64,000 nucleotides of DNA, taken from an uncultured Porphyromonadaceae bacterium (GTDB lineage: Bacteria > Bacteroidota > Bacteroidia > Bacteroidales > Muribaculaceae). Positions 34,107 through 42,927 of the stretch are shown here, piece after piece. Below the pieces are notes generated by a model. It saw nothing but the letters and a program-made list of their open reading frames with translations, was not told the DNA's origin and did not search any database. Both the position numbers and the translations under genes were made by a program. The DNA lies in contig USMC01000005.1 of assembly GCA_900555715.1 (NCBI GenBank), positions 33,160 to 97,159 on the forward strand, read 5' to 3'. Positions within the stretch are counted from its first letter, which is position 1, and each line of letters starts with the position of its first letter.

Positions 34107-35270
34107 ATGCAGAAGATCATTCTTTTCGACGACGCCGACGTCCGCGCCAACCTTCTCCCGATCACATATACACGCCCTGTCGGCGCTATCCGCGTGGGAA
34201 TAACCACCCTTGCCGAGAAATGGCATCCCTTCATCGAAGGCGATTACGGCTGGGCTCCTGCAGCAGATTATCTGCAGGAGATTTTCCCTTCTCCGGAACA
34301 GGACGAATCCACGCTGCATATCGCCGGACATGTTGTCGCCGGTAAGGACATAGCCGCCGCCATCGCGGCACTCACCGTGAAGCAGGCTCTTGTCGATGCC
34401 GACGGTCGTATCATTGCATGGCGCGGAAGCGAGCCCGCGGAGAAAATCGCGTACGCCGGTGACGTTGTGACTGTTGAGCATCTCTACGACATATTCCAGC
34501 TCAACGCCAAGGCGCTCGCCGACGATTTCGCTATCCTCACCGCAGGTATGAAGAGCTTGCCGCTGAGCCCGACAAATACCGTCATAGGCGATCCGTCGCT
34601 CGTTTTCGTCAGCGAAGGAGCTACGGTAGAAGGATCGTTCCTCAACACTACAGCCGGTCCGGTCTATATCGGTCCGGACGCAGAAGTGATGGAAGGAAGC
34701 ATGCTCCGCGGACCTGTCGCCGTGTGCCGGCACGCCGTTGTCAACATGGGAACGAAGATATATCCCGGCACCACCATCGGACCGTGGTGCAAGGTCGGCG
34801 GCGAGCTCAACAACGTCGTCATGCAGGCATATTCCAACAAGGCCCACGACGGTTTCCTCGGCAACGCCGTCATCGGCGAGTGGTGCAACCTCGGCGCGGG
34901 ATGTGTGGCGTCGAATCTGAAAAACGACTATACTCCCATCCGCCTGTGGAACTATCCGTCGGGACGTTTCCTGCGCACCGGGCTGCAGTTCTGCGGTCTC
35001 ATCATGGGCGATCATTCCAAGGCGGGCATCAACACGATGTTCAATACCGCCACTGTCCTCGGTGTAGGTGTCAATATACACGGCGCAGGCTTCCCGCGTA
35101 ACTTTGTACCGTCGTTCAGCGAAGGTTCCACGGCGGGATTTTCCGATGTGTCGATGACAAAATTCTTCGAGATAGCGCGCCGCATGATGGCACGCCGGCA
35201 TGTGGAGCTCACTCCAGCCCACGAACGCATGTTCTACGCTATCCGTGAGGCCGCCGAGGCGTTTAAATGA
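34107..35270 (+). CDS. GlmU-like sugar nucleotidyltransferase/acyltransferase family protein
   Basis: This 387-residue protein belongs to the Bacteroidetes 'GlmU family' of putative sugar nucleotidyltransferases. An N-terminal part begins 'MQKIILFDDADVRANLLPIT' and lacks the usual GxGxRxxP loop of nucleotidyltransferases. A left-handed beta-helix C-terminal half follows ('GPVYIGPDAEVMEGSMLRGPVAV', 'GAGCVASNLKNDY'). It is probably cell-envelope sugar related, but the missing loop makes the nucleotidyltransferase activity doubtful. Confidence 0.82.
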   Translation: MQKIILFDDADVRANLLPITYTRPVGAIRVGITTLAEKWHPFIEGDYGWAPAADYLQEIFPSPEQDESTLHIAGHVVAGKDIAAAIAALTVKQALVDADGRIIAWRGSEPAEKIAYAGDVVTVEHLYDIFQLNAKALADDFAILTAGMKSLPLSPTNTVIGDPSLVFVSEGATVEGSFLNTTAGPVYIGPDAEVMEGSMLRGPVAVCRHAVVNMGTKIYPGTTIGPWCKVGGELNNVVMQAYSNKAHDGFLGNAVIGEWCNLGAGCVASNLKNDYTPIRLWNYPSGRFLRTGLQFCGLIMGDHSKAGINTMFNTATVLGVGVNIHGAGFPRNFVPSFSEGSTAGFSDVSMTKFFEIARRMMARRHVELTPAHERMFYAIREAAEAFK

Positions 35271-35329
35271 CGAACTATGCGCGTCGCCGGGTTGTTAAAA
35301 GACAGAACACCCTTTAAAACATCCGTTAT

Positions 35330-35665
35330 ATGGAATCTATCCGTCAAGAAAAAATAGAACGACTGCTCCAGAAAGAGCTGGGCGAGATTTTCCGCCGTCA
35401 GACGGCGAAGACACATGGTGTCATCGTGTCGGTGAGTGCTGTGCGCACATCTCCCGACCTCTCCGTATCAAAAGTCTACCTTTCCATCTTCCCGTCCGAG
35501 AAAGGACCGGAGATACTGACAAACATCGAGGCTTCGGCAAAGACGGTGCGCTACGAACTCGCGCAGCGTGTAGGAAAGCAGTTGCGCAAGGTGCCCGAAC
35601 TGCAGTTCTATATCGATGATTCTCTGGATTATATCCAGAACATCGACAACCTGCTCAAACAGTAG
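35330..35665 (+). CDS. rbfA: Ribosome-binding factor A
   Basis: This 111-residue KH-fold protein assists 16S rRNA 5'-end maturation and 30S assembly. Family features are 'RQEKIERLLQKELGEIFRRQ', 'VSAVRTSPDLSVSKVYLSIFP' and the C-terminal 'VPELQFYIDDSLDY'. It is followed after 16 bases by the LolC/E-like permease gene, the usual order in Bacteroidales. Confidence 0.95.
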   Translation: MESIRQEKIERLLQKELGEIFRRQTAKTHGVIVSVSAVRTSPDLSVSKVYLSIFPSEKGPEILTNIEASAKTVRYELAQRVGKQLRKVPELQFYIDDSLDYIQNIDNLLKQ

Positions 35666-35681
35666 TCGCCTCCGGCTGCCG

Positions 35682-36911
35682 ATGCTTTCGCTCCGCATAG
35701 CCTTGCGCTATCTGTTCGCCCCGAAATCGCATCGTGCGGTGAACATAATCTCCGTCATCTCCATGGCAGGTGTTGCCGTGGCGACGATGGCTATTGTTGT
35801 TGTGCTGTCAGTCTTCAACGGTTTCACCGACCTCGCCGGAGCGCATCTGTCGCTTATTGATCCGGATATAAAAATCGTTCCGTCGTCGGGCAAGATCATC
35901 GCCGCCGCCGACAGCATCAGGAACGTAGTGGCGCGCCGCTCCGATGTGGACGCCGCCATGCTCTCGCTCACCGAACGTGGGCTGCTTGTCTCAAGCGGCA
36001 GACAGAAACCTGTGTTTTTCAGAGGCGTAGAGCCGGACAAAGCACCGTATGTGATGGATTTCGACAACCTTCTCATCGACGGCATCTATGAGGACGGCAG
36101 CAACATCCCAGGGCATGTCACAGGCACTCAGATTTCTGTGGGGCTGGCTATGGACATGGGGCTGCGTCCGTCGCTCTACCGCGCCGCAGAACTTTATGTG
36201 CCTAAGCGCACGGGACGCATCAATCCCGCAAATCCCGCAGCGTCATACCTCATGGCTCCGCTTGCCGTCACGGGCGTGTTCCGTGTCGACCAGCCGGAAT
36301 ATGACTCCGATTTTATGATACTGCCTCTTGCGAAGGTGCAGGAAATGCTTGAATATGATTCCGTCGCTGCCGGAGCCGTCGAGCTGCGGCTTGCCCGTGG
36401 CGCCGATGCCGACAAGGCTGCGGCGGAGATTGCCGAAACGCTCGGCGACGGCGTAGAGGTGCTCACGCGGCAGAAACAGCAGGCAGAGACATTCCGTATG
36501 ATTTCCGTCGAGAAATGGGTGACTTTCCTTATGCTGATATTCATCCTGCTCGTGGCGTCGTTCAACATCATATCCACTCTGAGCTTGCTCGTCATCGAGA
36601 AGCGCTCGAACATGTCGACTCTGCGTGCTCTCGGCGCGCCCGCTTCTCTTGTGAGAAACGTTTTTATATGGGACGGCTGGCTCATAACAGTGCTGGGCGG
36701 CATAGCAGGCATCGTTCTCGGTGTCTGTCTTTCGCTTGCGCAGGAGCTGTTCGGCATCATAAAGCTCAAGGGCGATCCGTCGGCGCTTTCTGTCGATGCC
36801 TATCCCGTAAGGCTTGAATGGACCGATGTGGCGGCGGTGTTCATCGCTGTAGTAGCCACCGGTTTTCTGATTTCTCAAATATCAAGGGTGTTCACCCGCA
36901 AAATAAACTGA
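35682..36911 (+). CDS. LolC/LolE-like ABC transporter permease (FtsX family)
   Basis: The 409-residue inner-membrane protein has one N-terminal helix (about 18-45, 'SVISMAGVAVATMAIVVVLS'), a large periplasmic MacB-like domain and three C-terminal helices (about 285-310, 335-360, 385-403). This is the lipoprotein-releasing permease layout. The partner ATPase is not in the window. The ATG at 35682 gives the standard 'MLSLRIALRYLFAPKS' start; 22 in-frame codons upstream overlap rbfA. Probably co-transcribed with rbfA and the radical SAM gene one base downstream. Confidence 0.9.
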   Translation: MLSLRIALRYLFAPKSHRAVNIISVISMAGVAVATMAIVVVLSVFNGFTDLAGAHLSLIDPDIKIVPSSGKIIAAADSIRNVVARRSDVDAAMLSLTERGLLVSSGRQKPVFFRGVEPDKAPYVMDFDNLLIDGIYEDGSNIPGHVTGTQISVGLAMDMGLRPSLYRAAELYVPKRTGRINPANPAASYLMAPLAVTGVFRVDQPEYDSDFMILPLAKVQEMLEYDSVAAGAVELRLARGADADKAAAEIAETLGDGVEVLTRQKQQAETFRMISVEKWVTFLMLIFILLVASFNIISTLSLLVIEKRSNMSTLRALGAPASLVRNVFIWDGWLITVLGGIAGIVLGVCLSLAQELFGIIKLKGDPSALSVDAYPVRLEWTDVAAVFIAVVATGFLISQISRVFTRKIN

Positions 36912-36912
36912 T

Positions 36913-37692
36913 ATGCAACGCGTTCTTTTTCATTCCACAATCTTCGGTCCCATCCATTCGCGCCGTCTCGGCACATCCCTCGGCGTGAACCTCATGCCGA
37001 ACGACGGCAAGATATGTTCTTTCGACTGTCTCTACTGTGAGGCGGGCTTCAATGCGCAGGGACCGGGTACGACGGGCATTCCGCCACGCGAATCTGTCCG
37101 CACGCAGCTCGAAAGCAAGCTCTCCGGAATGAAGGAAAACGGCGAGCGACTCGATGTCATCACTTTCTCCGGCAATGGCGAGCCTACGCTGCATCCCGAT
37201 TTCGAAGGTGTGATCGACGACACCGTTGCGTTGCGCGACACCTATTTCCCCGGGGTTAAGATAAGCGTGCTCACCAACGCGACGCGTCTTGGCGACGCGG
37301 GCGTGGCGGCGGCGCTGCGCAAAGTCGACAATAATATCATGAAGCTCGACAGCGCTGTTCCCGCAACTGTCCGTCTGCTCGACCGTCCGGCTCCCGGCTA
37401 TGACCTCGGAAAGACCATAGAGCGTATAGCGTCTTTCGGCGCCGGAGGCATTGTACAGACAATGATAACGCGCGGCATGCACGATGGCGTCGCTGTCGAC
37501 AACAGTACCGATGCCGAGGTGGAAGCGCTCATCGAGGCATACCGTGCGATACGTCCTGGCGAGATAATGCTCTATACGATAGACCGTCAGACGCCGGAGC
37601 AATCCCTCGTGCGCGTGCCGCGCGAGGAACTCGAATCAATCGCCGCCCGCATCACTTCCGCGACAGGCATCCCCGTCCAGGTCTCCGCTTGA
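36913..37692 (+). CDS. Radical SAM protein (COG0731-like)
   Basis: This 259-residue radical S-adenosylmethionine protein has the 4Fe-4S cluster motif CxxxCxxC at C35/C39/C42 ('CSFDCLYCE') and 'TFSGNGEPTLHPDF' as the SAM-contact region. It resembles the small COG0731/wybutosine-like group (PF04055 only). The substrate is unknown. It begins one base after the permease stop and ends seven bases from the convergent GH51-like gene, with no room for a terminator between them. Confidence 0.88.
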   Translation: MQRVLFHSTIFGPIHSRRLGTSLGVNLMPNDGKICSFDCLYCEAGFNAQGPGTTGIPPRESVRTQLESKLSGMKENGERLDVITFSGNGEPTLHPDFEGVIDDTVALRDTYFPGVKISVLTNATRLGDAGVAAALRKVDNNIMKLDSAVPATVRLLDRPAPGYDLGKTIERIASFGAGGIVQTMITRGMHDGVAVDNSTDAEVEALIEAYRAIRPGEIMLYTIDRQTPEQSLVRVPREELESIAARITSATGIPVQVSA

Positions 37693-37699
37693 GGCGGTT

Positions 37700-39370
37700 T
37701 TATTTCTTCAGGCGCATGACTGTGAGCGAGTGCGGGGCGAGGGGGATGGTGAAGAATGCCGACGGCACGGCAACGCGGTCGGTGACGACTTTAGGCTCTG
37801 TCGCCGAAGGCTCGCCGCTGAGAGTATTGCGCAAGGCAGCGATGGAGCCTTGTCCTTCCGGGAAGTAGGGGCGCATGTCTATGTCGAGAGTTGCTTCCGA
37901 GCCCATAGCGTTTACCATACACAGGAGCACGTCGCCGGTGTTGCTGTCCTGCGTGGCTACGGCACCTATGCCGTTTTCGGCGTTATGTGCGTCGAGGCTG
38001 AGTTTAGTCCGCAGCAGCCTGTCGCCGGTACCGGTGCCGAAAAGGCGCATGGCTTCGGCGTCGGTCGAGGGGTATACGCCGTTTTTGTCGAAGCTTATCA
38101 GCGCCGGGGCTATCTGAGCATGCTTTTTGTCGGCGAGAAGCGGAGTAGACGGGTGTGCCATGGCTTCACCGCTGTTGGCGAGGTCGATGAGCTGATGTGC
38201 CTGAGCGAGGGCAGTGACATTGCACAGCGTGCGTCCTACGTATGCCGGAGCATCTGCAATGACAACTGTTATTTCCGGATGTTCAGTCTTTATGGCGTCG
38301 GCTACCTTGGCGTATGCGGCGGCATCGGCAACACCTATATATTTAATGTTGAATTTGCCGGCATGTCCGGTCTCGGCACGCCGGGCACCCCATTCTGTGC
38401 TTATGTCGCCGTTGGCAAACTGGATAAGATCGAGCGCGTCCTGTGCATCCGCCGCTGCCATAGGCACAGCCTCCGTGCCAGCTTCTTCGCAGAACTGCAG
38501 GAACTCAAGATAGCCGAGGCGGCGGCTCTGGTGTCCGCCGTTAGGATTCGGCAGCGGACGGCGGTTCTCGGGTGCTCCTACGGTTCCTTTCCAGTCATAT
38601 CCGTTTTTCATCAGGCTTGCGCCGGGAAACATCACGAAACCGGGATGCATGTCGGCGAGCTGCTGCGCGAGGTCGTCGCGCATACCGCCGGCATGACCTT
38701 TGAAAGTCTTTTCGGGGAAAAGACTTGCCATGTCGATGTCGAAAGAGCCAGTGCTGCGCGGCATTATCCTCAGCGATGCGTCGGCACAGTCCTCGGCGGG
38801 CGTCAGCACGAGACTGAAATCCTTCCATTCCTTCGAAGCCTTGACGGCGAGCTTGCCTGTTGCCACTTTCTTGTTTTCAGGTGAGAACAGCGCAACTTCA
38901 AGATTCATGTTTTTCGGCGCGCGAGCCTTCATCGAGAAAATGTAGTTGCGCTCCTTGCGGACGGCTATGCCGTCGTAGCCTTTGTTGACAATGGCGCTGC
39001 CTCCGGTGTTGAGCACTGTCGCAATGACATTGCGCAGCTCCACGCGCGCATAGGTCGGGTTGTTTTCGCTCAGAGGCGTTTCTGTCTGCACGGAGATGGA
39101 AATCTTGTCGCCCGCCGTGTCCCAGCCGTATTCCGGTCCCCGGCCAGGCTCGCCGCTTTCGTCTGCCGTATATTCAAAATCGCCGTTCTGGAGCAGTTCG
39201 CCGTAAAGACCGCCGTCGGCGGCGCGGTTGATGTCATCGAAAAATATGCCGTAGCAGAGCGGATTGAGAGCTGTGCTTTCGCCCGTTGCTGTCAGAGTAC
39301 CCTTCACTGTCTGTCCTTGTGCGCCTGCTGCCAGCAGTGCTGCTGCCGCGCATGATAATATCTTGTTCAT
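37700..39370 (-). CDS. GH51-like secreted protein lacking the catalytic glutamates (pseudoenzyme)
   Basis: The 556-residue protein has a signal peptide (about 1-19). It follows alpha-L-arabinofuranosidase (GH51) order: 'YGIFFDDINRAADGGLYGEL', a carbohydrate-binding-like jelly roll, 'DYDWKGTVGAPENR'-type barrel entry, 'LGYLEFLQFCEEAGTEAVP', 'DALDLIQFANGDISTEWGARR' and 'GHAGKFNIKYIGVADAAAY'. In active enzymes that last block reads IG.GNE.WG, with Glu as acid/base; here G346 is followed by VADAAAY. The segment that should hold the nucleophile Glu (GEY.) and flanking helices is missing: 'PEITVVIADAPAYVG' passes quickly to 'ISFDKNG' and the C-terminal beta domain. The frame is open throughout, so it looks retained, perhaps as a glycan-binding protein. 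Confidence 0.75.
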   Translation of the reverse strand: MNKILSCAAAALLAAGAQGQTVKGTLTATGESTALNPLCYGIFFDDINRAADGGLYGELLQNGDFEYTADESGEPGRGPEYGWDTAGDKISISVQTETPLSENNPTYARVELRNVIATVLNTGGSAIVNKGYDGIAVRKERNYIFSMKARAPKNMNLEVALFSPENKKVATGKLAVKASKEWKDFSLVLTPAEDCADASLRIMPRSTGSFDIDMASLFPEKTFKGHAGGMRDDLAQQLADMHPGFVMFPGASLMKNGYDWKGTVGAPENRRPLPNPNGGHQSRRLGYLEFLQFCEEAGTEAVPMAAADAQDALDLIQFANGDISTEWGARRAETGHAGKFNIKYIGVADAAAYAKVADAIKTEHPEITVVIADAPAYVGRTLCNVTALAQAHQLIDLANSGEAMAHPSTPLLADKKHAQIAPALISFDKNGVYPSTDAEAMRLFGTGTGDRLLRTKLSLDAHNAENGIGAVATQDSNTGDVLLCMVNAMGSEATLDIDMRPYFPEGQGSIAALRNTLSGEPSATEPKVVTDRVAVPSAFFTIPLAPHSLTVMRLKK

Positions 39371-39397
39371 AGTAGGAATGTGTTTGTGATGCTTTGG

Positions 39398-39405
39398 CAA
39401 AATTA
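39398..39405 (-). promoter_or_regulatory. Promoter -7 element for the GH51-like gene
   Basis: TAATTTTG on the minus strand matches TAnnTTTG, 28 bases before the ATG at 39370. A TTTA about 20 bases upstream is a weak -33 match. The 306-bp gap 39371-39676 holds this promoter, the divergent one at 39529-39560 and a leader hairpin, and no gene. Confidence 0.5.
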
Positions 39406-39528
39406 GTCAAAAAATCCCAATCTGTAAATACGCAATACGTATCTGTGACCTGCCGACTGACTGAAAACGCCAAAACTGTTTATGAAAACGGCTCTTTTGT
39501 GTCAAAAAAGTAAAAAATCGAGAAAATA

Positions 39529-39560
39529 TTTGGCACATTGCAAAAGAGTCTTTAACTTTG
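39529..39560 (+). promoter_or_regulatory. Promoter of the 39677 gene
   Basis: TTTG at 39529-39532 and TAACTTTG at 39553-39560 are 20 bases apart, an excellent Bacteroidetes promoter. The predicted transcript has a leader of about 110 bases. The leader contains a 7-bp hairpin (39620-39626 with 39630-39636, loop TTT) before the ATG at 39677. This placement rules out the in-frame ATG at 39482. Confidence 0.8.
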
Positions 39561-39676
39561 CCGAACCAATAGGACATTTTCTATGGTATCACTTTTCTGC
39601 ATGTTCATGCAACTTCTGCCCGGCAGTTTCTGCCGGACGAACCTGGAAAGATTTGTTTAATTTAATATTGATAATA

Positions 39677-40996
39677 ATGAAGAAACTTTACACACTCGCT
39701 CTTGCTGCTGCCGTCGCCCTCGGCGCTTCGGCTCTGTCGCTCAAGCAAGTAACTCCCAACGAAGGATTCAGACTGATGCCCAAAGGCGTAAACACCGCCG
39801 AGCGTCTTGTCAAACCTATGGCAACTCTCACTGCCAGGACACCCCGCAAAGCCGTCAGTGCAGATAATTTCTATAGAATGTATGTATGGAGCTATACTGA
39901 CGCCCGCAAGGGTGAGACATATGAAGAACAGGCATTCTATGTAGATTCTTATGAAGTGCAGGGCGAAGTGCAGGAAGGTGTTGCACTCGTTGAGTTCGAT
40001 GGCTGGCAGACTTTGGCGAAGGCTGACCTTGAGGCCGGCACCCTTACTTTCGTACCTTGCAAGATTGCAGAAAACCTTCCTTTGGATGCAACCACCAATG
40101 TTGACGTCTATGTCCTGCCTTTCTATATCGATGATGATCCAGAGGTGGCTATAGAAGATATGTTTGTGATATCAGACGGATCTACCATCACAATCACTGA
40201 CAACCGCGTCACAATGCCTGAAAATCAGGGCTGGGGCGTTTATCTGACTCTTGCCGGAGCGGATCTTTCCGCAGCGGGCACACAGAAGATGCAGTATGCT
40301 TTATATGCCTACAACGAATTCAAGCCGTACAATGATCTTGAATACTGGACTCCGGTAGGCGATGCCGAGTTCCGTGACGGTATCATATATTCTCTCTATC
40401 GTCCGAAGGGCGACACAGAGGGTTCGGAAGATAGAGTTCCCGTTACCAACGTGGCAGTATACCGTAACAATGAGGATCCCAATTACATCCGTATCATGAA
40501 CCCCTTCGGAGAATATATGAAGCAGTTCATTAAAGGCGGTGAATTCACATCCGACCCCCTCTATCTCGACCTTACAGACCCGACCAATGTAGTATGGGAA
40601 CTTCAGTATACCGGTATTCCCGATGAAGACGGTGAGGTATGTTTCATGAGCACTGAATGTGCTCTTAAGGCATTCCCCACGCTGACAGAAGAGTACGAAG
40701 TACCTGTCGCAAATATAACTTATGAAGACAATGTAATTTCCTTCCCTCAGGGATCTGTATTTTGGGGCGCTACAAAGGATGGGAAGAGTTTTAGTCTAAT
40801 TTGGAACCTTCCCAAATTCAACACATATATTTCTCTTCCTGAGGACTGGAACAGCGCAGTAAGCAACATCACTGTTGAAGACAATGACGCTCCCGTTGAG
40901 TACTACAATCTCCAGGGTGTGCGCGTAGCCAACCCCGAAAACGGTCTCTACATCAAACGTCAGGGCAAGACTGCCAAGAAAGTTCTGGTGAAATAA
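39677..40996 (+). CDS. Secreted protein of unknown function with C-terminal sorting-like tail
   Basis: The 439-residue protein has a signal peptide ('MKKLYTLALAAAVALGASA'). The body is acidic and beta-rich, with aromatic 'YRMYVWSYTD' and 'YLTLAGADLSAAGTQKMQYALYAYN' stretches and no family I recognise. The C-terminus 'VEYYNLQGVRVANPENGLYI' followed by basic residues and 'KKVLVK' is the tail typical of type IX or related surface-sorted proteins in Muribaculaceae and Prevotella. A strong promoter, long leader and strong terminator indicate a well-expressed single gene. Function not assigned. Confidence 0.8.
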   Translation: MKKLYTLALAAAVALGASALSLKQVTPNEGFRLMPKGVNTAERLVKPMATLTARTPRKAVSADNFYRMYVWSYTDARKGETYEEQAFYVDSYEVQGEVQEGVALVEFDGWQTLAKADLEAGTLTFVPCKIAENLPLDATTNVDVYVLPFYIDDDPEVAIEDMFVISDGSTITITDNRVTMPENQGWGVYLTLAGADLSAAGTQKMQYALYAYNEFKPYNDLEYWTPVGDAEFRDGIIYSLYRPKGDTEGSEDRVPVTNVAVYRNNEDPNYIRIMNPFGEYMKQFIKGGEFTSDPLYLDLTDPTNVVWELQYTGIPDEDGEVCFMSTECALKAFPTLTEEYEVPVANITYEDNVISFPQGSVFWGATKDGKSFSLIWNLPKFNTYISLPEDWNSAVSNITVEDNDAPVEYYNLQGVRVANPENGLYIKRQGKTAKKVLVK

Positions 40997-41015
40997 TCCA
41001 ACTTCCATATATAAG

Positions 41016-41043
41016 AAAAGCGGACAGATTGTCCGCTTTTTTT
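41016..41043. terminator. Bidirectional terminator between convergent genes
   Basis: A ten-base perfect stem (41016-41025 with 41031-41040), AAAAGCGGAC and its complement, has a five-base loop followed by further T. The A run on the left arm makes it work on both strands. It serves the 39677 gene and possibly the amidophosphoribosyltransferase gene whose stop is at 41065. Confidence 0.92.
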
Positions 41044-41064
41044 ATGTCCGTATGTCGTGTGAGC

Positions 41065-42927
41065 TTATTGCTGGCGGCGGTTGTAGAAGTCGACGAAGGC
41101 GCGGTTGACGAGGCGTGTGCCTCCGGGTGTGGGATAGTTGCCGGAGAAGTACCAGTCGCCGGGACATGAGGGGATTGCCTTGTGCAAGCCGTCGAGCGTC
41201 TGGAAAACGGTGTCGACGCGTGCGCTGATGTCGGGCGGTGTGAGCATGAGCGTCATTTCGGCGGCGATTTCCTCGTCGGTGAAAGGTGCGTAGATTTCCT
41301 TGACGAAATTCTCGCTGTCGCCGCCGCTGAGGCACTTTTTGTAGACTTCCTCGATCACGTCGCCGCGTCCGGTCTTTTCGAGCAGGCTGATGGCGGCGCG
41401 GAATGCGGCAAGCTCCTCGAGCCGCGGCATGTCGATGCCGTAGTAGTCGGGGTAGCGCACCTGCGGCGAGGATGAAACAACGATGATGCGTATCGGTCCG
41501 AGACGGTCGAGGATGCGGAGTATCGACTGCCGCAGTGTCGTTCCGCGGACTATGCTGTCGTCGATGATGACAAGTGTGTCCTGACCGGCGACAATGCTGC
41601 CGTAGGTTACGTCGTAGACGTGCGCCGCCAGTCCGTCGCGTGCGCTGCCTTCGGCAATGAAGGTACGCAGCTTTATGTCCTTTATGGCGACTTTTTCCAC
41701 GCGCACTTTGCGGCGGAGTATCGCTGTGAGCCTGTCGCCGTCGAGTTCCCCTTTTTTCTGCAGGTCGAGAATCTCTTCTTTGCGGATGCGGTCGAAGTTG
41801 GCGTTCAGTGCCTCCACCATGCCGAGGAAGGCGACTTCGGCGGTGTTGGGAATGAATGAGAAGACGGTGCTCTCGAAGTGCGCGCCTATCATGTCGATGA
41901 GCCGCGGCACTATATTGGCACCAAGCGCCTTGCGCTCGCGGTAGATGTCTTTGTCACTGCCGCGCGAGAAGTAGACGCGCTCGAAAGAGCAGCGTTCGTT
42001 GCGTCCCTGAGGCAGAACGGGCTCTACGGCGGGATTGCCGTAGTTGTCGATGATGAGCGCGCATCCGGGCTGGAGTTCCCTGACGGCGTCGGCGCCGACA
42101 TTGAACACTGTCTGTATGACCGGACGCTCCGAGGCGGCGACGATCATCTCGTCGTCGACATAGTAGAACGCCGGGCGTATGCCGTTGGGGTCGCGCAGCA
42201 CGAACGATGAGCCGGAGCCTGTCGCTCCGCAGATGGCATATCCTCCGTCCCACAGCGGCGCCGACTCGCGGAGCACGCGCGCCGGTTCGATTTCGTCTTC
42301 GATGCGCCGCGCCAGTTCCGGACCCTGCAGGAGGTCGCGGTACATGCGGTAGATGCGGTGATTCTCTTTGTCGAGGGCGTTGCCTATCTGCTCGAGAAGG
42401 AGCACGGTGTCGGAGTAGAGACGCGGGTACTGACCGTCGGCGACGATGCTTTCGAAGATGCTGTCGACATTCGTCATGTTGAAATTGCCGCAGAGCATCA
42501 GGGCGCGCGAACGCCAGTTGTTGCGTCTCAGGAAGGGATGTGTGAATTCCAGTCCGCTGCGCCCGGTGGTGCTGTAGCGCAGATGTCCCATGTATATGTC
42601 GCCGATGAACGGAACGTCGGCGGCTGCTGTGCCGGCATCCATGGTGGCGAGGTCTGCCGGCATACGGCTGCCTATGGCGGCGAATATCTCGTCGATGGCA
42701 CCTGTGCCGAGCGCTCTCTCGCGGAAGACATATTCCTTTCCCGGCGTGCTGTGCAGTTTTACCACGCCTACGCCGGCAGCTTCCTGCCCGCGGTTGTGCT
42801 GCTTCTCCATCAGGAGATAGAGCCGCCCCAGCGGGTAGGACACGCTGCCGTATTTTTCCTTGAAGTAGCTCAGCGGCTTGCGGATGCGTATCATCGCTAT
42901 TCCGCATTCATGCTTGAGTGCTTCCAT
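41065..42927 (-). CDS. Amidophosphoribosyltransferase-like class II glutamine amidotransferase
   Basis: This 620-residue PurF-related protein has an N-terminal Ntn glutaminase whose nucleophile C8 follows a short propeptide ('MEALKHECGIAMIR') and 'LMEKQHNRGQEAAG'. A C-terminal phosphoribosyltransferase domain has the PRPP loop 'LVIIDDSIVRGTTL'. It is longer than ordinary PurF (about 470-500) and matches the extended Bacteroidales paralogue. It begins in a TGATG overlap (one shared base) with the stop of glnN, so glutamine production and a glutamine-using enzyme are translationally coupled. Whether it makes phosphoribosylamine for purines or has another role is open. Confidence 0.88.
   Translation of the reverse strand: MEALKHECGIAMIRIRKPLSYFKEKYGSVSYPLGRLYLLMEKQHNRGQEAAGVGVVKLHSTPGKEYVFRERALGTGAIDEIFAAIGSRMPADLATMDAGTAAADVPFIGDIYMGHLRYSTTGRSGLEFTHPFLRRNNWRSRALMLCGNFNMTNVDSIFESIVADGQYPRLYSDTVLLLEQIGNALDKENHRIYRMYRDLLQGPELARRIEDEIEPARVLRESAPLWDGGYAICGATGSGSSFVLRDPNGIRPAFYYVDDEMIVAASERPVIQTVFNVGADAVRELQPGCALIIDNYGNPAVEPVLPQGRNERCSFERVYFSRGSDKDIYRERKALGANIVPRLIDMIGAHFESTVFSFIPNTAEVAFLGMVEALNANFDRIRKEEILDLQKKGELDGDRLTAILRRKVRVEKVAIKDIKLRTFIAEGSARDGLAAHVYDVTYGSIVAGQDTLVIIDDSIVRGTTLRQSILRILDRLGPIRIIVVSSSPQVRYPDYYGIDMPRLEELAAFRAAISLLEKTGRGDVIEEVYKKCLSGGDSENFVKEIYAPFTDEEIAAEMTLMLTPPDISARVDTVFQTLDGLHKAIPSCPGDWYFSGNYPTPGGTRLVNRAFVDFYNRRQQ

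Noticed and set aside
34089..35222. 377-codon open frame opposite the GlmU-like gene
   Set aside because: Antisense shadow; rich in His/Arg with no family resemblance and no promoter of its own.
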